Origin: Pallidibacillus pasinlerensis
GTDB lineage: Bacteria > Bacillota > Bacilli > Bacillales > Caldibacillaceae
Reading direction: 5' to 3'
Assembly (NCBI RefSeq): GCF_009996845.1
Contig: NZ_JAACYS010000006.1
Coordinates: 1-64,000 of the forward strand
DNA: 64,000 bases
Of this stretch, positions 36,801 through 49,654 are shown in pieces (the first letter of the stretch is position 1; each line of letters starts with the position of its first letter). Below the pieces are notes generated by a model. The model saw only the letters and a list, made by a program, of their open reading frames with translations, ran no database searches and was not told the origin of the DNA. Position numbers and translations under genes: made by a program.

Positions 36801-37823
36801 ATGGCGAACGCCTACAAACAAGCCGGAGTTGATATTGAAGCCGGGTACGAATCCGTTAAACGAATGAAAAAACATGTTGAACGAACAAAACGTGCGGGTC
36901 TATTAAGTGGTCTTGGCAGTTTTGGTGGAATGTTCGATCTATCCAGTTTAAATATGAAAGAACCAGTGCTCATTTCTGGTACAGATGGTGTCGGTACGAA
37001 ATTAATGATTAGCTTTTTAACGGGAAAATACGACACGATTGGTATTGATGCTGTTGCAATGTGTGTAAACGACATTGTTGTACACGGCGCAGAACCAATA
37101 TTCTTTTTAGATTACCTTGCTTTAGGTAAAGCCGTTCCAGAAAAAGTAGAACAAATCGTAAAAGGTGTTGCTGATGGCTGTGAAATGTCAGGCTGTGCTT
37201 TGATTGGTGGCGAAACAGCAGAAATGCCAGACATGTACAGTGATGACGAGTTTGACATTGCGGGCTTCGCTGTTGGTGCTGTTGAAAGAGCAAATATCAT
37301 TACAGGAGAAAAGATCCAAGAAGGCGATGTTCTAGTTGGATTATCATCCAATGGTATTCATTCCAACGGATATTCCCTTATCCGGAAAGTATTTTTAAAA
37401 GACAGTAATTATAAACTTGATACTTACATTCCAGAACTAAATTGTACCCTTGGTGATGAATTATTACGTCCGACAAAAATTTATGTAAAACCAATTCTTG
37501 CTGCTTTAAAACAATTTAATATTAAAGGCATGGCTCATATTACTGGTGGTGGTTTTATTGAAAATATACCACGTATGTTACCTGAAGGGTTAGGAGCAAG
37601 TATTCAAAAAGGGTCTTGGACTATCCCACGAATTTTCCAACTTTTAGAAATAGAAGGAAATATTGAACACGATGAAATGTATAACATTTTCAATATGGGA
37701 ATCGGTATGGTCCTTGCAGTTCAACCTGATGAAGCAGAAAATATTGTGCAATTTATGAAGCAACAAGGTGAAGAAGCGCAAATTATTGGTAAAGTTACAA
37801 ATCAATCTGGTGTTACCATTTAA
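36801..37823 (+). CDS. purM: Phosphoribosylformylglycinamidine cyclo-ligase (AIR synthetase)
   Basis: 340 residues from ATG 36801 after GGAGG; an upstream ATG at 36768 lacks a ribosome site. It closes the imidazole ring of FGAM with ATP to give AIR. Motifs: [51 protein letters not shown] and [14 protein letters not shown]. Its substrate is made by PurS/Q/L, which are not encoded in this window. It ends 16 bases before purN. Confidence 0.94.
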   Translation: MANAYKQAGVDIEAGYESVKRMKKHVERTKRAGLLSGLGSFGGMFDLSSLNMKEPVLISGTDGVGTKLMISFLTGKYDTIGIDAVAMCVNDIVVHGAEPIFFLDYLALGKAVPEKVEQIVKGVADGCEMSGCALIGGETAEMPDMYSDDEFDIAGFAVGAVERANIITGEKIQEGDVLVGLSSNGIHSNGYSLIRKVFLKDSNYKLDTYIPELNCTLGDELLRPTKIYVKPILAALKQFNIKGMAHITGGGFIENIPRMLPEGLGASIQKGSWTIPRIFQLLEIEGNIEHDEMYNIFNMGIGMVLAVQPDEAENIVQFMKQQGEEAQIIGKVTNQSGVTI

Positions 37824-37839
37824 CCCTTTGGAGGAAATC

Positions 37840-38406
37840 ATGAAAAAGATAGCCATTTTTGCATCAGGAAATGGGAGCAATTTCCAAGCTATTGTCGATG
37901 CTGTAAAGTCTGGAGACTTAAAAGCAGAGATTTCATTACTCATTTGTGATAAACCGGAAGCTTACTGTGTTGAACGAGCAGAGAAGGAAAATATTCCGTG
38001 CTTTACCTTTTATCCAAAGGAGTTTCAAAATAAAGAAGCTTACGAACAAGTAATTTTGAAAAAACTTGAAGAATATGAAATTGATTTTATTGCCTTAGCT
38101 GGTTATATGCGGCTTGTTGGACCAACTCTATTAAATCAATTTGAAGGGAAAATCGTTAATATTCACCCTTCCCTTTTACCAGCCTTTCCTGGAAAGGATG
38201 CCGTCGGTCAAGCGCTAGCAGCTGGCGTTACAAAAACTGGAGTAACTGTCCATTTTGTTGATGAAGGAATGGATACAGGGCAAGTGATTGAGCAACGATC
38301 GGTTGATATTGACGAAGGAGAAACCCATGAGTCTTTACAACAAAAAATTCAACGAGTTGAACATCAACTTTTCCCTGACGTTTTAAATAAACTATTAAAC
38401 TCTTGA
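37840..38406 (+). CDS. purN: Phosphoribosylglycinamide formyltransferase (folate-dependent)
   Basis: 188 residues from ATG 37840 after TTTGGAGG. It transfers formyl from 10-formyl-THF to GAR. Motifs: IAIFASGNGSNFQAI at the N-terminus, the catalytic Asn-His-Asp set in NIHPSLLPAFPG and HFVDEGMDTG. 16 bases after purM. Length is normal. Confidence 0.93.
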   Translation: MKKIAIFASGNGSNFQAIVDAVKSGDLKAEISLLICDKPEAYCVERAEKENIPCFTFYPKEFQNKEAYEQVILKKLEEYEIDFIALAGYMRLVGPTLLNQFEGKIVNIHPSLLPAFPGKDAVGQALAAGVTKTGVTVHFVDEGMDTGQVIEQRSVDIDEGETHESLQQKIQRVEHQLFPDVLNKLLNS

Positions 38407-38439
38407 TTATATCCAATTTTATTATGGGGGGCTTTTACA

Positions 38440-39978
38440 TTGACTAAAAAACGCGCACTTATTTCCGTATCTGATAAAACTGGCATTGTCGATTTTGCAA
38501 AAAAACTTTTAGAACTTGACTTTGAAATTATTTCAACTGGTGGAACTTATAAAGCATTGGAAGAAGCTGGAGTTCCAGTTATTGGAATTAGTGAAGTTAC
38601 AAACTTCCCAGAAATTTTAGAAGGTCGTGTTAAAACATTACACCCAAATATTCATGGTGGTTTACTTGCAAAATTAGGTGATGAAAACCACGCAAAACAA
38701 ATCGCTGACCTTAATATTAAACCTATTAACCTTGTTTGCGTAAACCTATATCCATTTAAACAAACAATTGAAAAACCTGATGTAACGGTTGACGAAGCTA
38801 TCGAAAATATCGATATAGGCGGACCATCCATGTTGCGTTCGGCTGCGAAAAACCATCAGTATGTAACGGTTGTAGTAGATCCTGCCGACTATGCGACAGT
38901 GATTGAAGAGTTTTCTACAGAAGGAAATACAACTTTTGCAACTCGTCAAAAACTTGCTGCAAAAGTATTCCGACATACAGCGGCATATGACGCATTAATC
39001 GCAGAATACATGACTGAATTAACTGGTGAAGAATTACCAGAAAAACTAACTGTAACATATGAGTTAAAACAAGCTCTTCGTTACGGTGAAAACCCACACC
39101 AAAAGGCTGCGTTTTATCAAAAACCTCTAGGTTCTAAGTTTTCTATTGCTAATGCAACACAACTTCATGGAAAAGAACTTTCCTATAACAATATTAACGA
39201 TGCAGCTACTGCATTACAAATTGTAGCGGAATTTGATGAACCAGCTGCAGTGGCGATTAAACATATGAACCCATGTGGAGTTGGTACTGGTTCAACGATC
39301 TTTGATGCATATGTAAAAGCCTTTGAAGCAGATCCTGTTTCAATTTTCGGTGGTATTGTAGCGTTAAACCGTGAAGTTGATAAAGCTACAGCTGAAAAGC
39401 TACATGAGATCTTTTTAGAAATTATTATCGCTCCTTCCTTCAGCGAAGAAGCTTTAGAAATATTAAAAGCGAAGAAAAACATCCGTCTATTAACAGTTCC
39501 ATTTGATGAAATAGATGAAAAAGAATTACGTTATACATCCATTGAAGGTGGAATGCTCGTTCAAGATTATGATCGCCATACACTTGAACATGCAAATGTT
39601 ACAGTTCCTACCAAACGTCAACCAACAGAAGAAGAATGGCAAGCTCTGAAATTCGGTTGGAAAGTTGTTAAACATGTTAAATCTAATGCAATTGTAGTTA
39701 ATGGAAAAGACCAAACATTTGGTGTTGGTGCAGGTCAAACAAACCGTGTTGGTGCAGCGAATATTGCTTTAGAACAAGCAGGCGAAAAAGCAACAGGTGC
39801 GGTTTTAGCATCAGATGCCTTCTTCCCATTTAACGACACAGTGGAAACCGCTGCAAAAGCTGGTATTACTGCTATTATTCAACCAGGCGGGTCCATTCGC
39901 GATGAAGACTCCATAAAATTAGCCGATGAATATGGCATTACTATGGTATTTACTGGCGTTCGCCATTTCAAACATTAA
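38440..39978 (+). CDS. purH: Bifunctional AICAR transformylase/IMP cyclohydrolase
   Basis: 512 residues. It does the last two steps to IMP. The N-terminal IMPCH domain (about 1-195) shows [33 protein letters not shown] and NLYPF. The C-terminal AICAR transformylase shows [24 protein letters not shown] with the catalytic Lys-His pair, and [11 protein letters not shown]. The start is the TTG at 38440, nine bases after GGGGGG. 33 bases after purN. Confidence 0.94.
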   Translation: MTKKRALISVSDKTGIVDFAKKLLELDFEIISTGGTYKALEEAGVPVIGISEVTNFPEILEGRVKTLHPNIHGGLLAKLGDENHAKQIADLNIKPINLVCVNLYPFKQTIEKPDVTVDEAIENIDIGGPSMLRSAAKNHQYVTVVVDPADYATVIEEFSTEGNTTFATRQKLAAKVFRHTAAYDALIAEYMTELTGEELPEKLTVTYELKQALRYGENPHQKAAFYQKPLGSKFSIANATQLHGKELSYNNINDAATALQIVAEFDEPAAVAIKHMNPCGVGTGSTIFDAYVKAFEADPVSIFGGIVALNREVDKATAEKLHEIFLEIIIAPSFSEEALEILKAKKNIRLLTVPFDEIDEKELRYTSIEGGMLVQDYDRHTLEHANVTVPTKRQPTEEEWQALKFGWKVVKHVKSNAIVVNGKDQTFGVGAGQTNRVGAANIALEQAGEKATGAVLASDAFFPFNDTVETAAKAGITAIIQPGGSIRDEDSIKLADEYGITMVFTGVRHFKH

Positions 39979-39995
39979 GATTTTCTTACTTAGGA

Positions 39996-40018
39996 AGGTG
40001 TCAAGATTGGCACCTCCT
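39996..40018 (+). terminator. Hairpin between purH and purD, possible attenuator
   Basis: AGGTGTCA and TGGCACCT pair with one G-T around a 4-base loop; the following CCTTTAAC is a weak T tract. It could reduce purD expression or stabilise the upstream mRNA. Confidence 0.4.
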
Positions 40019-40091
40019 TTAACAATAATTTTTCAACCTTTGATTCGTATTTGTGTATTCTTTCTCATATTAATATAGGGATGGTGTAAAA

Positions 40092-41363
40092 ATGAAGGTT
40101 CTAGTTGTTGGTCGCGGTGGTCGCGAACATGCGATTTGTCAAAAAGTTAGTGAGAGTCCCCTTGTTGATACGGTTTATGTAGCACCTGGAAATCCAGGGA
40201 TGTTAAATTGTGCCACACTAGTTAACATCGATGAAAGTAACCATGAAGATTTAGTCAATTTTGCAAAAGCAGAAAATATCGGGTTAACAATTATTGGCCC
40301 AGAAGCACCGCTTCAAGCAGGTCTAGCAGATAAATTTAATGAAGCAGGATTAAAAGTATTCGGTCCAAGCAAATTAGCAGCGGAAATTGAAGGTAGTAAG
40401 TCTTTTGCTAAAGATTTAATGAAAAAATACAATGTTCCAACTGCTGCATACGAAGTATTTACCGATTATGAAGCAGCAAAAGCATATATTATAGAAAAAG
40501 GCGCACCAATTGTTCTTAAAGCTGACGGTTTAGCAGCGGGAAAAGGTGTAGTTGTTGCTACTGAATTAGAAGAAGCTTTAGATGCTTTGGAAGATTATTT
40601 TATCAATAGTAAGTTCGGTGACGCAGCTTCTAAAGTCGTTATTGAGGAGTTTTTAGAAGGTGAAGAGTTTTCTTTAATGGCACTTGTTAACGGTACGACT
40701 GTACTTCCACTTGAAATTGCACAAGATCATAAACGTGCCTTTGATGGTGACGAAGGTCCAAACACAGGTGGAATGGGGGCATATTCCCCAGTTCCTTTTA
40801 TCGGTGATGAGGTCGTTCAAACTGCCATTGAAACAGTTTTACATCCAGTTACAGAAGCAATGATTAAAGAAGGACGCACTTTCACAGGTATTCTTTATGC
40901 AGGATTAATTTTAACTGCTGATGGACCGAAAGTGATTGAGTTTAACGCTCGATTTGGTGACCCTGAAACACAAGTTGTTTTACCGCGAATGAAATCAGAT
41001 TTAGTTGATATAATTTTACGTTTATTAAATGGTGAAAAGCCGGTTATTGAATGGGATACAGAAGCCATGCTTGGAGTCGTGATTGCAGCTAGTGGATACC
41101 CTGAAAATTATGCAAAAGGTTTTGTGCTAACAGATTTAGAAAATGTGACGGAACCATTGACAGTATTCCATGCAGGAACTGAATTAAACGAAGAAGGACA
41201 CTATACCGCAAATGGTGGACGATTATTCTTAACGGCTGTAAAAGCTCCTTCTATCGCTAAGGCACAAGAAAAAGTTTATGCTGAATTAGAAAAATACCAT
41301 TGGGATCAAACATTTTATCGAAAAGATATTGGGCATAAAGCTGTAAAACATGTGTTAAATTAA
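40092..41363 (+). CDS. purD: Phosphoribosylamine-glycine ligase (GAR synthetase)
   Basis: 423 residues, ATP-grasp family. It joins glycine to phosphoribosylamine. Motifs: VLVVGRGGREHAI at the N-terminus, VLKADGLAAGKGVVVA, EEFLEGEEFSLMALV, FDGDEGPNTGGMGAYSP and FNARFGDPETQVVLP. The 113-base gap after purH holds a hairpin. Last gene of the operon, followed by a terminator. Confidence 0.95.
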   Translation: MKVLVVGRGGREHAICQKVSESPLVDTVYVAPGNPGMLNCATLVNIDESNHEDLVNFAKAENIGLTIIGPEAPLQAGLADKFNEAGLKVFGPSKLAAEIEGSKSFAKDLMKKYNVPTAAYEVFTDYEAAKAYIIEKGAPIVLKADGLAAGKGVVVATELEEALDALEDYFINSKFGDAASKVVIEEFLEGEEFSLMALVNGTTVLPLEIAQDHKRAFDGDEGPNTGGMGAYSPVPFIGDEVVQTAIETVLHPVTEAMIKEGRTFTGILYAGLILTADGPKVIEFNARFGDPETQVVLPRMKSDLVDIILRLLNGEKPVIEWDTEAMLGVVIAASGYPENYAKGFVLTDLENVTEPLTVFHAGTELNEEGHYTANGGRLFLTAVKAPSIAKAQEKVYAELEKYHWDQTFYRKDIGHKAVKHVLN

Positions 41364-41382
41364 TAGATTAATTTTTCAGTTG

Positions 41383-41413
41383 AAACCGAGTATATTTATG
41401 CTCGGTTTTTCTT
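41383..41413 (+). terminator. Terminator of the pur operon
   Basis: AAACCGAG (41383-41390) and CTCGGTTT (41401-41408), perfect 8 bp, followed by TTTCTTTT. Confidence 0.85.
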
Positions 41414-41561
41414 TTGAAGTCTCAGTAATTAGATAAGGTGTTAAGCGTTAGGTTGAACGATGTTTTCAACTTCATATAACAAAAATAGCGTTCTTTAACG
41501 CAATGAGTCGTTTTAAAACTACTTAGTAAAAAAGTCGTTTTTTTCATTTCCCAATAAAAAT

Positions 41562-41596
41562 GGGGAGATCTGCCTCTTATCAAGGCCTATCTCCCC
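41562..41596 (-). terminator. Terminator after camS
   Basis: GGGGAGAT (41562-41569) and ATCTCCCC (41589-41596), extended by GCCT/AGGC, followed by ATTTTTATT on the minus strand. Confidence 0.8.
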
Positions 41597-41637
41597 TACA
41601 TATTACTAATAGTTACCAATGCTGTTTAATAAAACAC

Positions 41638-42765
41638 TTAATAAATGTGCACAAACGGTTCTTTCATATCCGGTTTTTTCAAAATAAGTGCTTCTTGACC
41701 GGCAACTGATTTCACATTAATCTCTACAATAACGTAGTCTGGAAAAGCTTCCACCACTAATCCAGCTATGTATTGTGTAAACCCAATTACTTCCGTTTTT
41801 CCATAAAATTGGAAGTCAATATCAATTGAGATTTTTTGTAACTCATCATTAATATATAATCCTCTTCCTACTACACCATTATGGTTTGGATAGTACATAC
41901 TAACATCTTCTTTAAAGCGAGAAAAACGCTCTGCATCATCACGATTATAATTGGTTGCATCATTTGAAGGGAAAAGTACATACTTTTCATTTACATTATT
42001 CCACTCCAATGATTTACCACCGCTTTTAACCGTAGCATATGCAAAATAGCTTCCCGGAATTATTGACGTTCTTGGTTGTTGCTTAAATAAACCAATCGTA
42101 ACCGGAACTTCTTCTAAACCTTCAACTCCTCTAAGAAGATGTATCAATTCTTCAGCAATTCGTTTTCCTTCTTTTTCAATCGTACTGTCTGAAATTGGTG
42201 TTTCGAAATTATTACCTTCGATACGAAAATAATCTACTGAATTTAATGCTAGGCCAATAGAAATTCCTGCTAACTTAACTTTATCATCTTCTTGAATAAG
42301 GAAATTATGTTCTAAAATATGGGCTAAATATCTCGGCGCTTGCTGTCTCGCTTCTTTCCTATCTTCAATACTAGCTTCACTGCCAGGATCAGCAATAGTT
42401 GGATTTAAAGCTTTTATCCATTCAGAAATTGTTTCTCTTTCTAAATACTGACCTTCTTGGAAAATATATTTATCGGTACTAAAAGTCTTTTGTGAAATAC
42501 GTAAAAGCCCCTCTTCAAATTCATCACTATCAAATCTAGAACTCATATTGCTAGTAATTTGACCTCTTGCACCTGAAGGTTTAAAAGGAGTCAATGTCCG
42601 ATAATAATCTTCCGAAATTTGAAATTTAGGAACAATCGCCCTTTCTTCATTATTATTATTGTTGTTATTATCTTCTTGAACAACCTCATCCTGTGAACCA
42701 AAATTAGGTAAACAACCCGATAGTAAAAAAAGGGTAGAAACTACTAACAAAAGTATCTTCTGCAC
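41638..42765 (-). CDS. camS: CamS-family lipoprotein
   Basis: 375 residues from the GTG at 42765, six bases after AGGGAGGTG. It has a lipoprotein signal (ILLLVVSTLFLLSGC, lipidated Cys18) followed by an Asn-rich linker (seven Asn in a row). The mature part fits the CamS/YerH family, whose enterococcal member is the precursor of a sex-pheromone peptide cleaved from the signal region. In Bacillus its role is unknown. It directly follows ligA (33 bases), as in other Bacillaceae, and ends the pcrB-pcrA-ligA-camS run. Confidence 0.85.
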   Translation of the reverse strand: MQKILLLVVSTLFLLSGCLPNFGSQDEVVQEDNNNNNNNEERAIVPKFQISEDYYRTLTPFKPSGARGQITSNMSSRFDSDEFEEGLLRISQKTFSTDKYIFQEGQYLERETISEWIKALNPTIADPGSEASIEDRKEARQQAPRYLAHILEHNFLIQEDDKVKLAGISIGLALNSVDYFRIEGNNFETPISDSTIEKEGKRIAEELIHLLRGVEGLEEVPVTIGLFKQQPRTSIIPGSYFAYATVKSGGKSLEWNNVNEKYVLFPSNDATNYNRDDAERFSRFKEDVSMYYPNHNGVVGRGLYINDELQKISIDIDFQFYGKTEVIGFTQYIAGLVVEAFPDYVIVEINVKSVAGQEALILKKPDMKEPFVHIY

Positions 42766-42798
42766 TATTACACCTCCCTTTGCCATAAAAATTGGCAT

Positions 42799-44820
<2,022 letters not shown>

Positions 44821-44979
44821 TCACCTTCAACCACTTTTTATGTATCATGATGACTTTGAAAAAGTTGCGCTCAATACAATCTTAAAAATTCCCTCTAAAA
44901 ATACTGTCAAAATACAACAGCATAGAATTAATTTATTTTATATTGAGACGCAAACTTTATTTACAAAGCCACCCTAAAT

Positions 44980-47226
44980 TTATTGCTTTTCAATCGGTGC
45001 AAATTTCGCTAGTAGTCGTTTTATACCGACAGGACTTGGAAAGGCGATATCAAGTTCCATATTTTCACCTTCACCACGGACACTAACTACAGTTCCAACG
45101 CCCCATTTTTTATGAACGGCTTTGTCGCCAGCTTTCCAGCCTAAACTTTCTCCGCCAGTACCTGATGGAGTAAATACAGGACGTTTAACACCCGTTTGGA
45201 ATGTGCTGACTTGGCGTGAGCCTGTAATTCCTTGGCTACTAGTTGAGCCAAATACAGATTTCCGTTCACGCTGAATTTGTTCATTCTCATTAATAATTAA
45301 CTCTTGCGGAATTTCCTCAATAAAACGAGATGGCGAGTTCATATTTCTTCGACCAAATAACGTCCGCATTTGTGCATTTGTAATGTATAATTCTTCCTCA
45401 GCGCGAGTAATTCCAACATAGGCAAGACGACGTTCTTCTTCCATTTCAGACTCTTCCATTAAACTACGGGAATGTGGGAAGACACTTTCTTCTAAACCTA
45501 TTAAGAAAACGACCGGAAACTCTAATCCTTTTGCAGAGTGCAGAGTCATTAATACAACAGCCTCGTTATTTGTATCCTCTTTATCCATTTGGTCAATATC
45601 TGCGATTAGCGCTAAATCAGTTAAGAAAGCAACTAACGTTTTATCTTCGCTTTGATCTTCAAAGTTTTTTGTAACTGTTAAAAATTCCTCAATGTTTTCA
45701 AGGCGACTTGCAGCTTCCAACGTTTTTTCCGCTTCTAACATTTCTCGATAACCAGACCGTTTAATTACTTCTTCCGTTAATTCAGTAACAGATAAATAAT
45801 CTTGCATTTGGTTTAAATCCGTAATTAACTGATAAAATTCTTCACATGCTTTTAAAGCTTTACCTGTTAACCCAATTAAAACTGCATCACCTAATGCTTC
45901 ATACATCGACATATCATGTTGCACTGCAAATTGAGCGATTTTTTCAACAGAAGTTGCACCAATCCCACGTTTTGGCACATTAATGACTCTTTGTAAACTT
46001 ATATCATCGTCTGGATTGGAGACTAATCGTAAATAAGCTAATAAGTCTTTAATTTCTTTTCTGTCATAGAATTTAGTTCCACCAACAATGTTATAAGGAA
46101 TATTCGATTTAACTAAAACTTCCTCAAGGGCCCGCGATTGAGCGTTAGTTCGATATAAAACAGCAATATCACTATATTTACGATTTTTTTCTTTTACTAA
46201 TTCTTGAATTTTGCCCGAAACGAATAATGCTTCACCTTGTTCTGTGTCTGCACGATAATAACGAATTTTCTCACCTTGTTCATTTTCTGTCCATAATTTT
46301 TTCGGTTTCCGCTGCATGTTACGAGAAATTACACCATTTGCTGCTTGTAAAATATTTTTCGTAGAACGATAATTTTGTTCGAGTAAAATAACCTTCGCAT
46401 CAGGATAATCCTTTTCAAAGGACAAAATATTTGAAATATCCGCTCCACGCCAGCCGTAAATCGACTGGTCAGAGTCACCTACGACACAAAGATTTTTAAA
46501 CTTTTCAGCTAATAATTTTACTAGAACATATTGCGCACGGTTTGTATCTTGATATTCGTCCACGTGAATATATTGAAATTTATTTTGATAATACTCTAAT
46601 ACTTCCGGAACCCGTTCAAACAAGTGAATTGTTTTCATAATGAGGTCATCAAAGTCGAGGGAATGATTTTTTAACAAACGTTTTTCATATTCTTCATACA
46701 CTTCACTAACAACCCGTTGGTAAAAATCACCAACATGTTTAGACACATCACTTGCACTTTTTAGTTCATTTTTCGCATTACTGATTGAACCTAAAATGCT
46801 TCGTGGGTCAAATTTTTTCGGATCAAGGTTTTTATCCTTTAAGATTCCTTTAATTACTGACAATTGATCAGACGAATCAAGAATTGTAAAGTTACGATTA
46901 ATGCCAATCCGATCAATATCTCGTCGTAAAATCCGTACACACATCGAGTGAAATGTGGAAATCCAAATATCATCTGCTGCCCCGCCTAAAATGCCATTAA
47001 TCCGTTCTTTCATTTCTCGTGCAGCTTTGTTTGTAAATGTAATGGCTAAAATATTATATGGATTTACACCTTTTTCCACTAAAATATATGCAATCCGATG
47101 GGTTAATACTCTTGTTTTCCCACTACCTGCACCTGCCATAATTAACAACGGGCCATCGGTTGTTTTCACTGCATGTTGTTGCTCTTTATTTAGTCCGTTT
47201 AGTAGCCGATCCTTTAAGTATTGCAA
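44980..47226 (-). CDS. pcrA: ATP-dependent DNA helicase PcrA (UvrD/Rep family)
   Basis: 748 residues. An SF1A 3'-5' helicase needed for repair, removal of recombination intermediates and rolling-circle plasmid replication. It shows LNKEQQHAV (Q motif), AGAGSGKT (about 32-39), [17 protein letters not shown] (about 224), [36 protein letters not shown] and [12 protein letters not shown]. The C-terminal RNA-polymerase-binding Tudor-like tail ([11 protein letters not shown]) is present. The start is a TTG at 47226 after AGGGTGA. 84 bases after pcrB, as in B. subtilis. Confidence 0.96.
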   Translation of the reverse strand: MQYLKDRLLNGLNKEQQHAVKTTDGPLLIMAGAGSGKTRVLTHRIAYILVEKGVNPYNILAITFTNKAAREMKERINGILGGAADDIWISTFHSMCVRILRRDIDRIGINRNFTILDSSDQLSVIKGILKDKNLDPKKFDPRSILGSISNAKNELKSASDVSKHVGDFYQRVVSEVYEEYEKRLLKNHSLDFDDLIMKTIHLFERVPEVLEYYQNKFQYIHVDEYQDTNRAQYVLVKLLAEKFKNLCVVGDSDQSIYGWRGADISNILSFEKDYPDAKVILLEQNYRSTKNILQAANGVISRNMQRKPKKLWTENEQGEKIRYYRADTEQGEALFVSGKIQELVKEKNRKYSDIAVLYRTNAQSRALEEVLVKSNIPYNIVGGTKFYDRKEIKDLLAYLRLVSNPDDDISLQRVINVPKRGIGATSVEKIAQFAVQHDMSMYEALGDAVLIGLTGKALKACEEFYQLITDLNQMQDYLSVTELTEEVIKRSGYREMLEAEKTLEAASRLENIEEFLTVTKNFEDQSEDKTLVAFLTDLALIADIDQMDKEDTNNEAVVLMTLHSAKGLEFPVVFLIGLEESVFPHSRSLMEESEMEEERRLAYVGITRAEEELYITNAQMRTLFGRRNMNSPSRFIEEIPQELIINENEQIQRERKSVFGSTSSQGITGSRQVSTFQTGVKRPVFTPSGTGGESLGWKAGDKAVHKKWGVGTVVSVRGEGENMELDIAFPSPVGIKRLLAKFAPIEKQ

Positions 47227-47310
47227 ATTTTATCACCCTTTTAATTACGGAACATTTGTTCTGTTTTACATTTATTATACCTATTATATTGTTTTTATCT
47301 AGACCCTTTT

Positions 47311-47997
47311 TTACTCTTTTACAGCTTTAACCGTCCGTAATGCCTCTTCCAAATTTTCATATATAACATTTCCTACAATGATACAGTCAGCATATTGTTT
47401 CATTTCCTTCGCCTGTTCAACTGTTTCAATACCTCCGCCATAAAACAACCTCGTATTCTCTAACACATCTTTCACTTGTTTAACAATCTTTGGGTCACCA
47501 TATTTACCACTATATTCGATGTAAAAGACAGGCAAATGGAACATCTTTTCCACCATTAAGGCATATGCTTCAATATCTTCTTCAGATAAATCACAATTGG
47601 CTTCGGTTAATTGGGCCACTTTACTATTTTCGTTCAATATACAATATCCTTCAACAATCATTTCTTTCCAATCAATCATATACCCGAATTCTTTTATAGC
47701 TAGATGGTGTTTCCCTAAAATCCAATCCCGTTTCGGACTATTTAATACAGTAGGAATAAAATACATGTCGAACCCTGGTGAAATCGCGTCAACTTGTGAA
47801 ACTTCTAAAACACAAGGTACCGTGTATCTACGCACTCTCGCCATTAAATTCAATACCTTTTCTAATGTAACATTATCAGTTCCACCAATCATAATGGCAT
47901 CCGTACCAGATTCACAAATTTGTTCGATTGCGTGATCATCGATTTCCTTATCCGGATCCAATTTAAAAACATGTTCCCATTCCCGAATATTTAGCAT
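47311..47997 (-). CDS. pcrB: Heptaprenylglyceryl phosphate synthase
   Basis: 228 residues, exactly the B. subtilis length, from ATG 47997 after GGAGGAAG; a longer frame to 48048 lacks a ribosome site. It joins heptaprenyl diphosphate to sn-glycerol-1-phosphate, making an archaeal-type ether lipid in Bacillales. TIM-barrel motifs: VFKLDPDKEI, IMIGGTDNVT, SPGFDMYFIPTVLNS, YIEYSGKYGD and YGGGIET for phosphate binding. Upstream partner of pcrA in the operon. Confidence 0.92.
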   Translation of the reverse strand: MLNIREWEHVFKLDPDKEIDDHAIEQICESGTDAIMIGGTDNVTLEKVLNLMARVRRYTVPCVLEVSQVDAISPGFDMYFIPTVLNSPKRDWILGKHHLAIKEFGYMIDWKEMIVEGYCILNENSKVAQLTEANCDLSEEDIEAYALMVEKMFHLPVFYIEYSGKYGDPKIVKQVKDVLENTRLFYGGGIETVEQAKEMKQYADCIIVGNVIYENLEEALRTVKAVKE

Positions 47998-48146
47998 GCT
48001 TCTTCCTCCAAGCCTATATGTATTCCATTTTTCAATTATACCATTCATTTATAACTAGGAAAAATAGGAGTAACAACAAAATAATTTATTTGTTATTTCT
48101 TGTTAACACTAGTACACTACTTAATCGTAAAACCTATTATACAAAC

Positions 48147-48174
48147 GAAAAAATCCCTTCTGTAAAGGGATTTT
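48147..48174. terminator. Terminator between yerC and pcrB
   Basis: AAAATCCCTT and AAGGGATTTT form a near-perfect stem with a 5-base loop. A/T runs on both sides. Confidence 0.8.
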
Positions 48175-48198
48175 CCTTATTAAATCATTATTCTTTTA

Positions 48199-48528
48199 TT
48201 AAACGTTCGTTTCTTCTTCTTTCACTTCAGGTTGTGATTTTTCCTCTAAACGTTCTAAAACCATTTTATAAGCATCATTTCCATAATTTAAACAACGTTT
48301 CACTCGAGAAATAGTCGCTGTTGATGCTCCTGTTTCCTTTTCAATCTCATGATACTTTCTGCCCTTTTGTAATAGTCTTGCTACTTCTAAACGTTGGGCC
48401 AATGATTGTATTTCATTTATTGTACATAAATCATCAAAAAACCGATAACATTCTTCTAAATTATTTAACGTTAAAATTGCTTCAAATAATTGGTCTAACT
48501 CTTTCCCTCTTAATTTATCAATTTGCAA
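48199..48528 (-). CDS. yerC: YerC/YecD-family TrpR-like DNA-binding protein
   Basis: 109 residues. The TrpR-like helix-turn-helix is clear: FFDDLCTINEIQSLAQRLEV, then RKYHEIEKETGASTATISRV, followed by KRCLNYGNDAY. The family is conserved next to pcrB/pcrA in Bacillus. B. subtilis YerC has been reported to affect histidine biosynthesis genes, but that may not apply here. The start is a TTG at 48528 after AGGAGGC. The 15-residue tail is acidic. Confidence 0.87.
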   Translation of the reverse strand: MQIDKLRGKELDQLFEAILTLNNLEECYRFFDDLCTINEIQSLAQRLEVARLLQKGRKYHEIEKETGASTATISRVKRCLNYGNDAYKMVLERLEEKSQPEVKEEETNV

Positions 48529-48591
48529 AGCAAATGCCTCCTATGTTAAAAATTATCATTTATTTTATAAATAAACAATGAACTTATCTGC

Positions 48592-49608
48592 TCATTCGTA
48601 ACTTACCATTTTTTCTATATTTGGTACGATATTAATCCATGTTTTCCCCGGAACTAAGCGGACTTCTCCCCCATTCAAATAAGGAACAATTCGTCCATCC
48701 ACGTTTTCCCATATAACCTCTCTCAATTTCCCATCTTGTAACAGAAGTGCTTTACCACCAGATGTTAAATCTACTTTTCTTCTACCAACATCATCAATAA
48801 CTGTGTGATCCATTTGTACAATGAAAATGTTATTTAGAAGAACCGGCTCATTCGTTTCATAATCCACCGTTTGCTCCCCACCTGAGAAACGTAAATATTT
48901 CTTTAAAGATGGATTGTATTCATAGTGGACTTCAAAATCTTTATTTGAATAAGAAATAGTCACATTGGATTGCGCGGTTCCGTCTATTTCATCATTTTCA
49001 GACAAGAATTTGTATGATGTCGGTGCACCTTCGAGCGTGTATCCGTTCTGTTCTGCACCTTTAATTATATTCTCATGTGTAATATAGGAATTATGTGGTG
49101 CCTTTCTAAAGGACGCCCGATTAAATAATGTACCATCATAATACAATCCGTTCAAATCATCGACATATCCAGATTGGATGAGTTTTTGAGCATCAGGACT
49201 CCAACCATGGAAAATATAAATTGCATCTAGCCCTTTTGCCAATTCAATATAATACGGTCTTGCACTACGAACTGGACCTACCTTCTCCGGCATTTCACTC
49301 TGGAATACCGCTAATAGTCTTGTAATACCGCCTTCTGCAAGCACTTCAAAAACTAAATCTGCTTTATTTAATCCTGATTGAGGTCTTGCTGCAGGATGGT
49401 TATTAATCATTACGCTAACAGCACGATTCGTCGATTGTATTTCAGTCGGTTCACCCGTCAGTGGATAAGAATACATTGGTTTTCGTTCGACTTCTTCAGC
49501 GACATTATCGTCTAAATCTGGCTTAGGCTCCGCCTTTTCTTTACTGCATCCAACTAGTAGGAAAAGAAGAACAATGATTGTTATGACTTTCCAATGTTGT
49601 CTAAACAC
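48592..49608 (-). CDS. yerB: YerB-family lipoprotein (DUF3048)
   Basis: 338 residues from a GTG at 49608 after AAGAGG. The signal VITIIVLLFLLVGC gives a lipidated Cys21 and a Lys/Asp/Glu-rich linker, so the protein sits on the outer membrane face. The DUF3048 body shows VMINNHPAARPQSGLNKADLVFEVLAEGGITR, cited here in parts, and GPVRSARPYYIELA. The catalytic role is unknown. Order yerA-yerB-yerC matches B. subtilis. Confidence 0.85.
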   Translation of the reverse strand: MFRQHWKVITIIVLLFLLVGCSKEKAEPKPDLDDNVAEEVERKPMYSYPLTGEPTEIQSTNRAVSVMINNHPAARPQSGLNKADLVFEVLAEGGITRLLAVFQSEMPEKVGPVRSARPYYIELAKGLDAIYIFHGWSPDAQKLIQSGYVDDLNGLYYDGTLFNRASFRKAPHNSYITHENIIKGAEQNGYTLEGAPTSYKFLSENDEIDGTAQSNVTISYSNKDFEVHYEYNPSLKKYLRFSGGEQTVDYETNEPVLLNNIFIVQMDHTVIDDVGRRKVDLTSGGKALLLQDGKLREVIWENVDGRIVPYLNGGEVRLVPGKTWINIVPNIEKMVSYE

Positions 49609-49654
49609 AAGTCAACCTCTTTTCTGCATATTGTTTTCTGTTGTCTTTATTATT

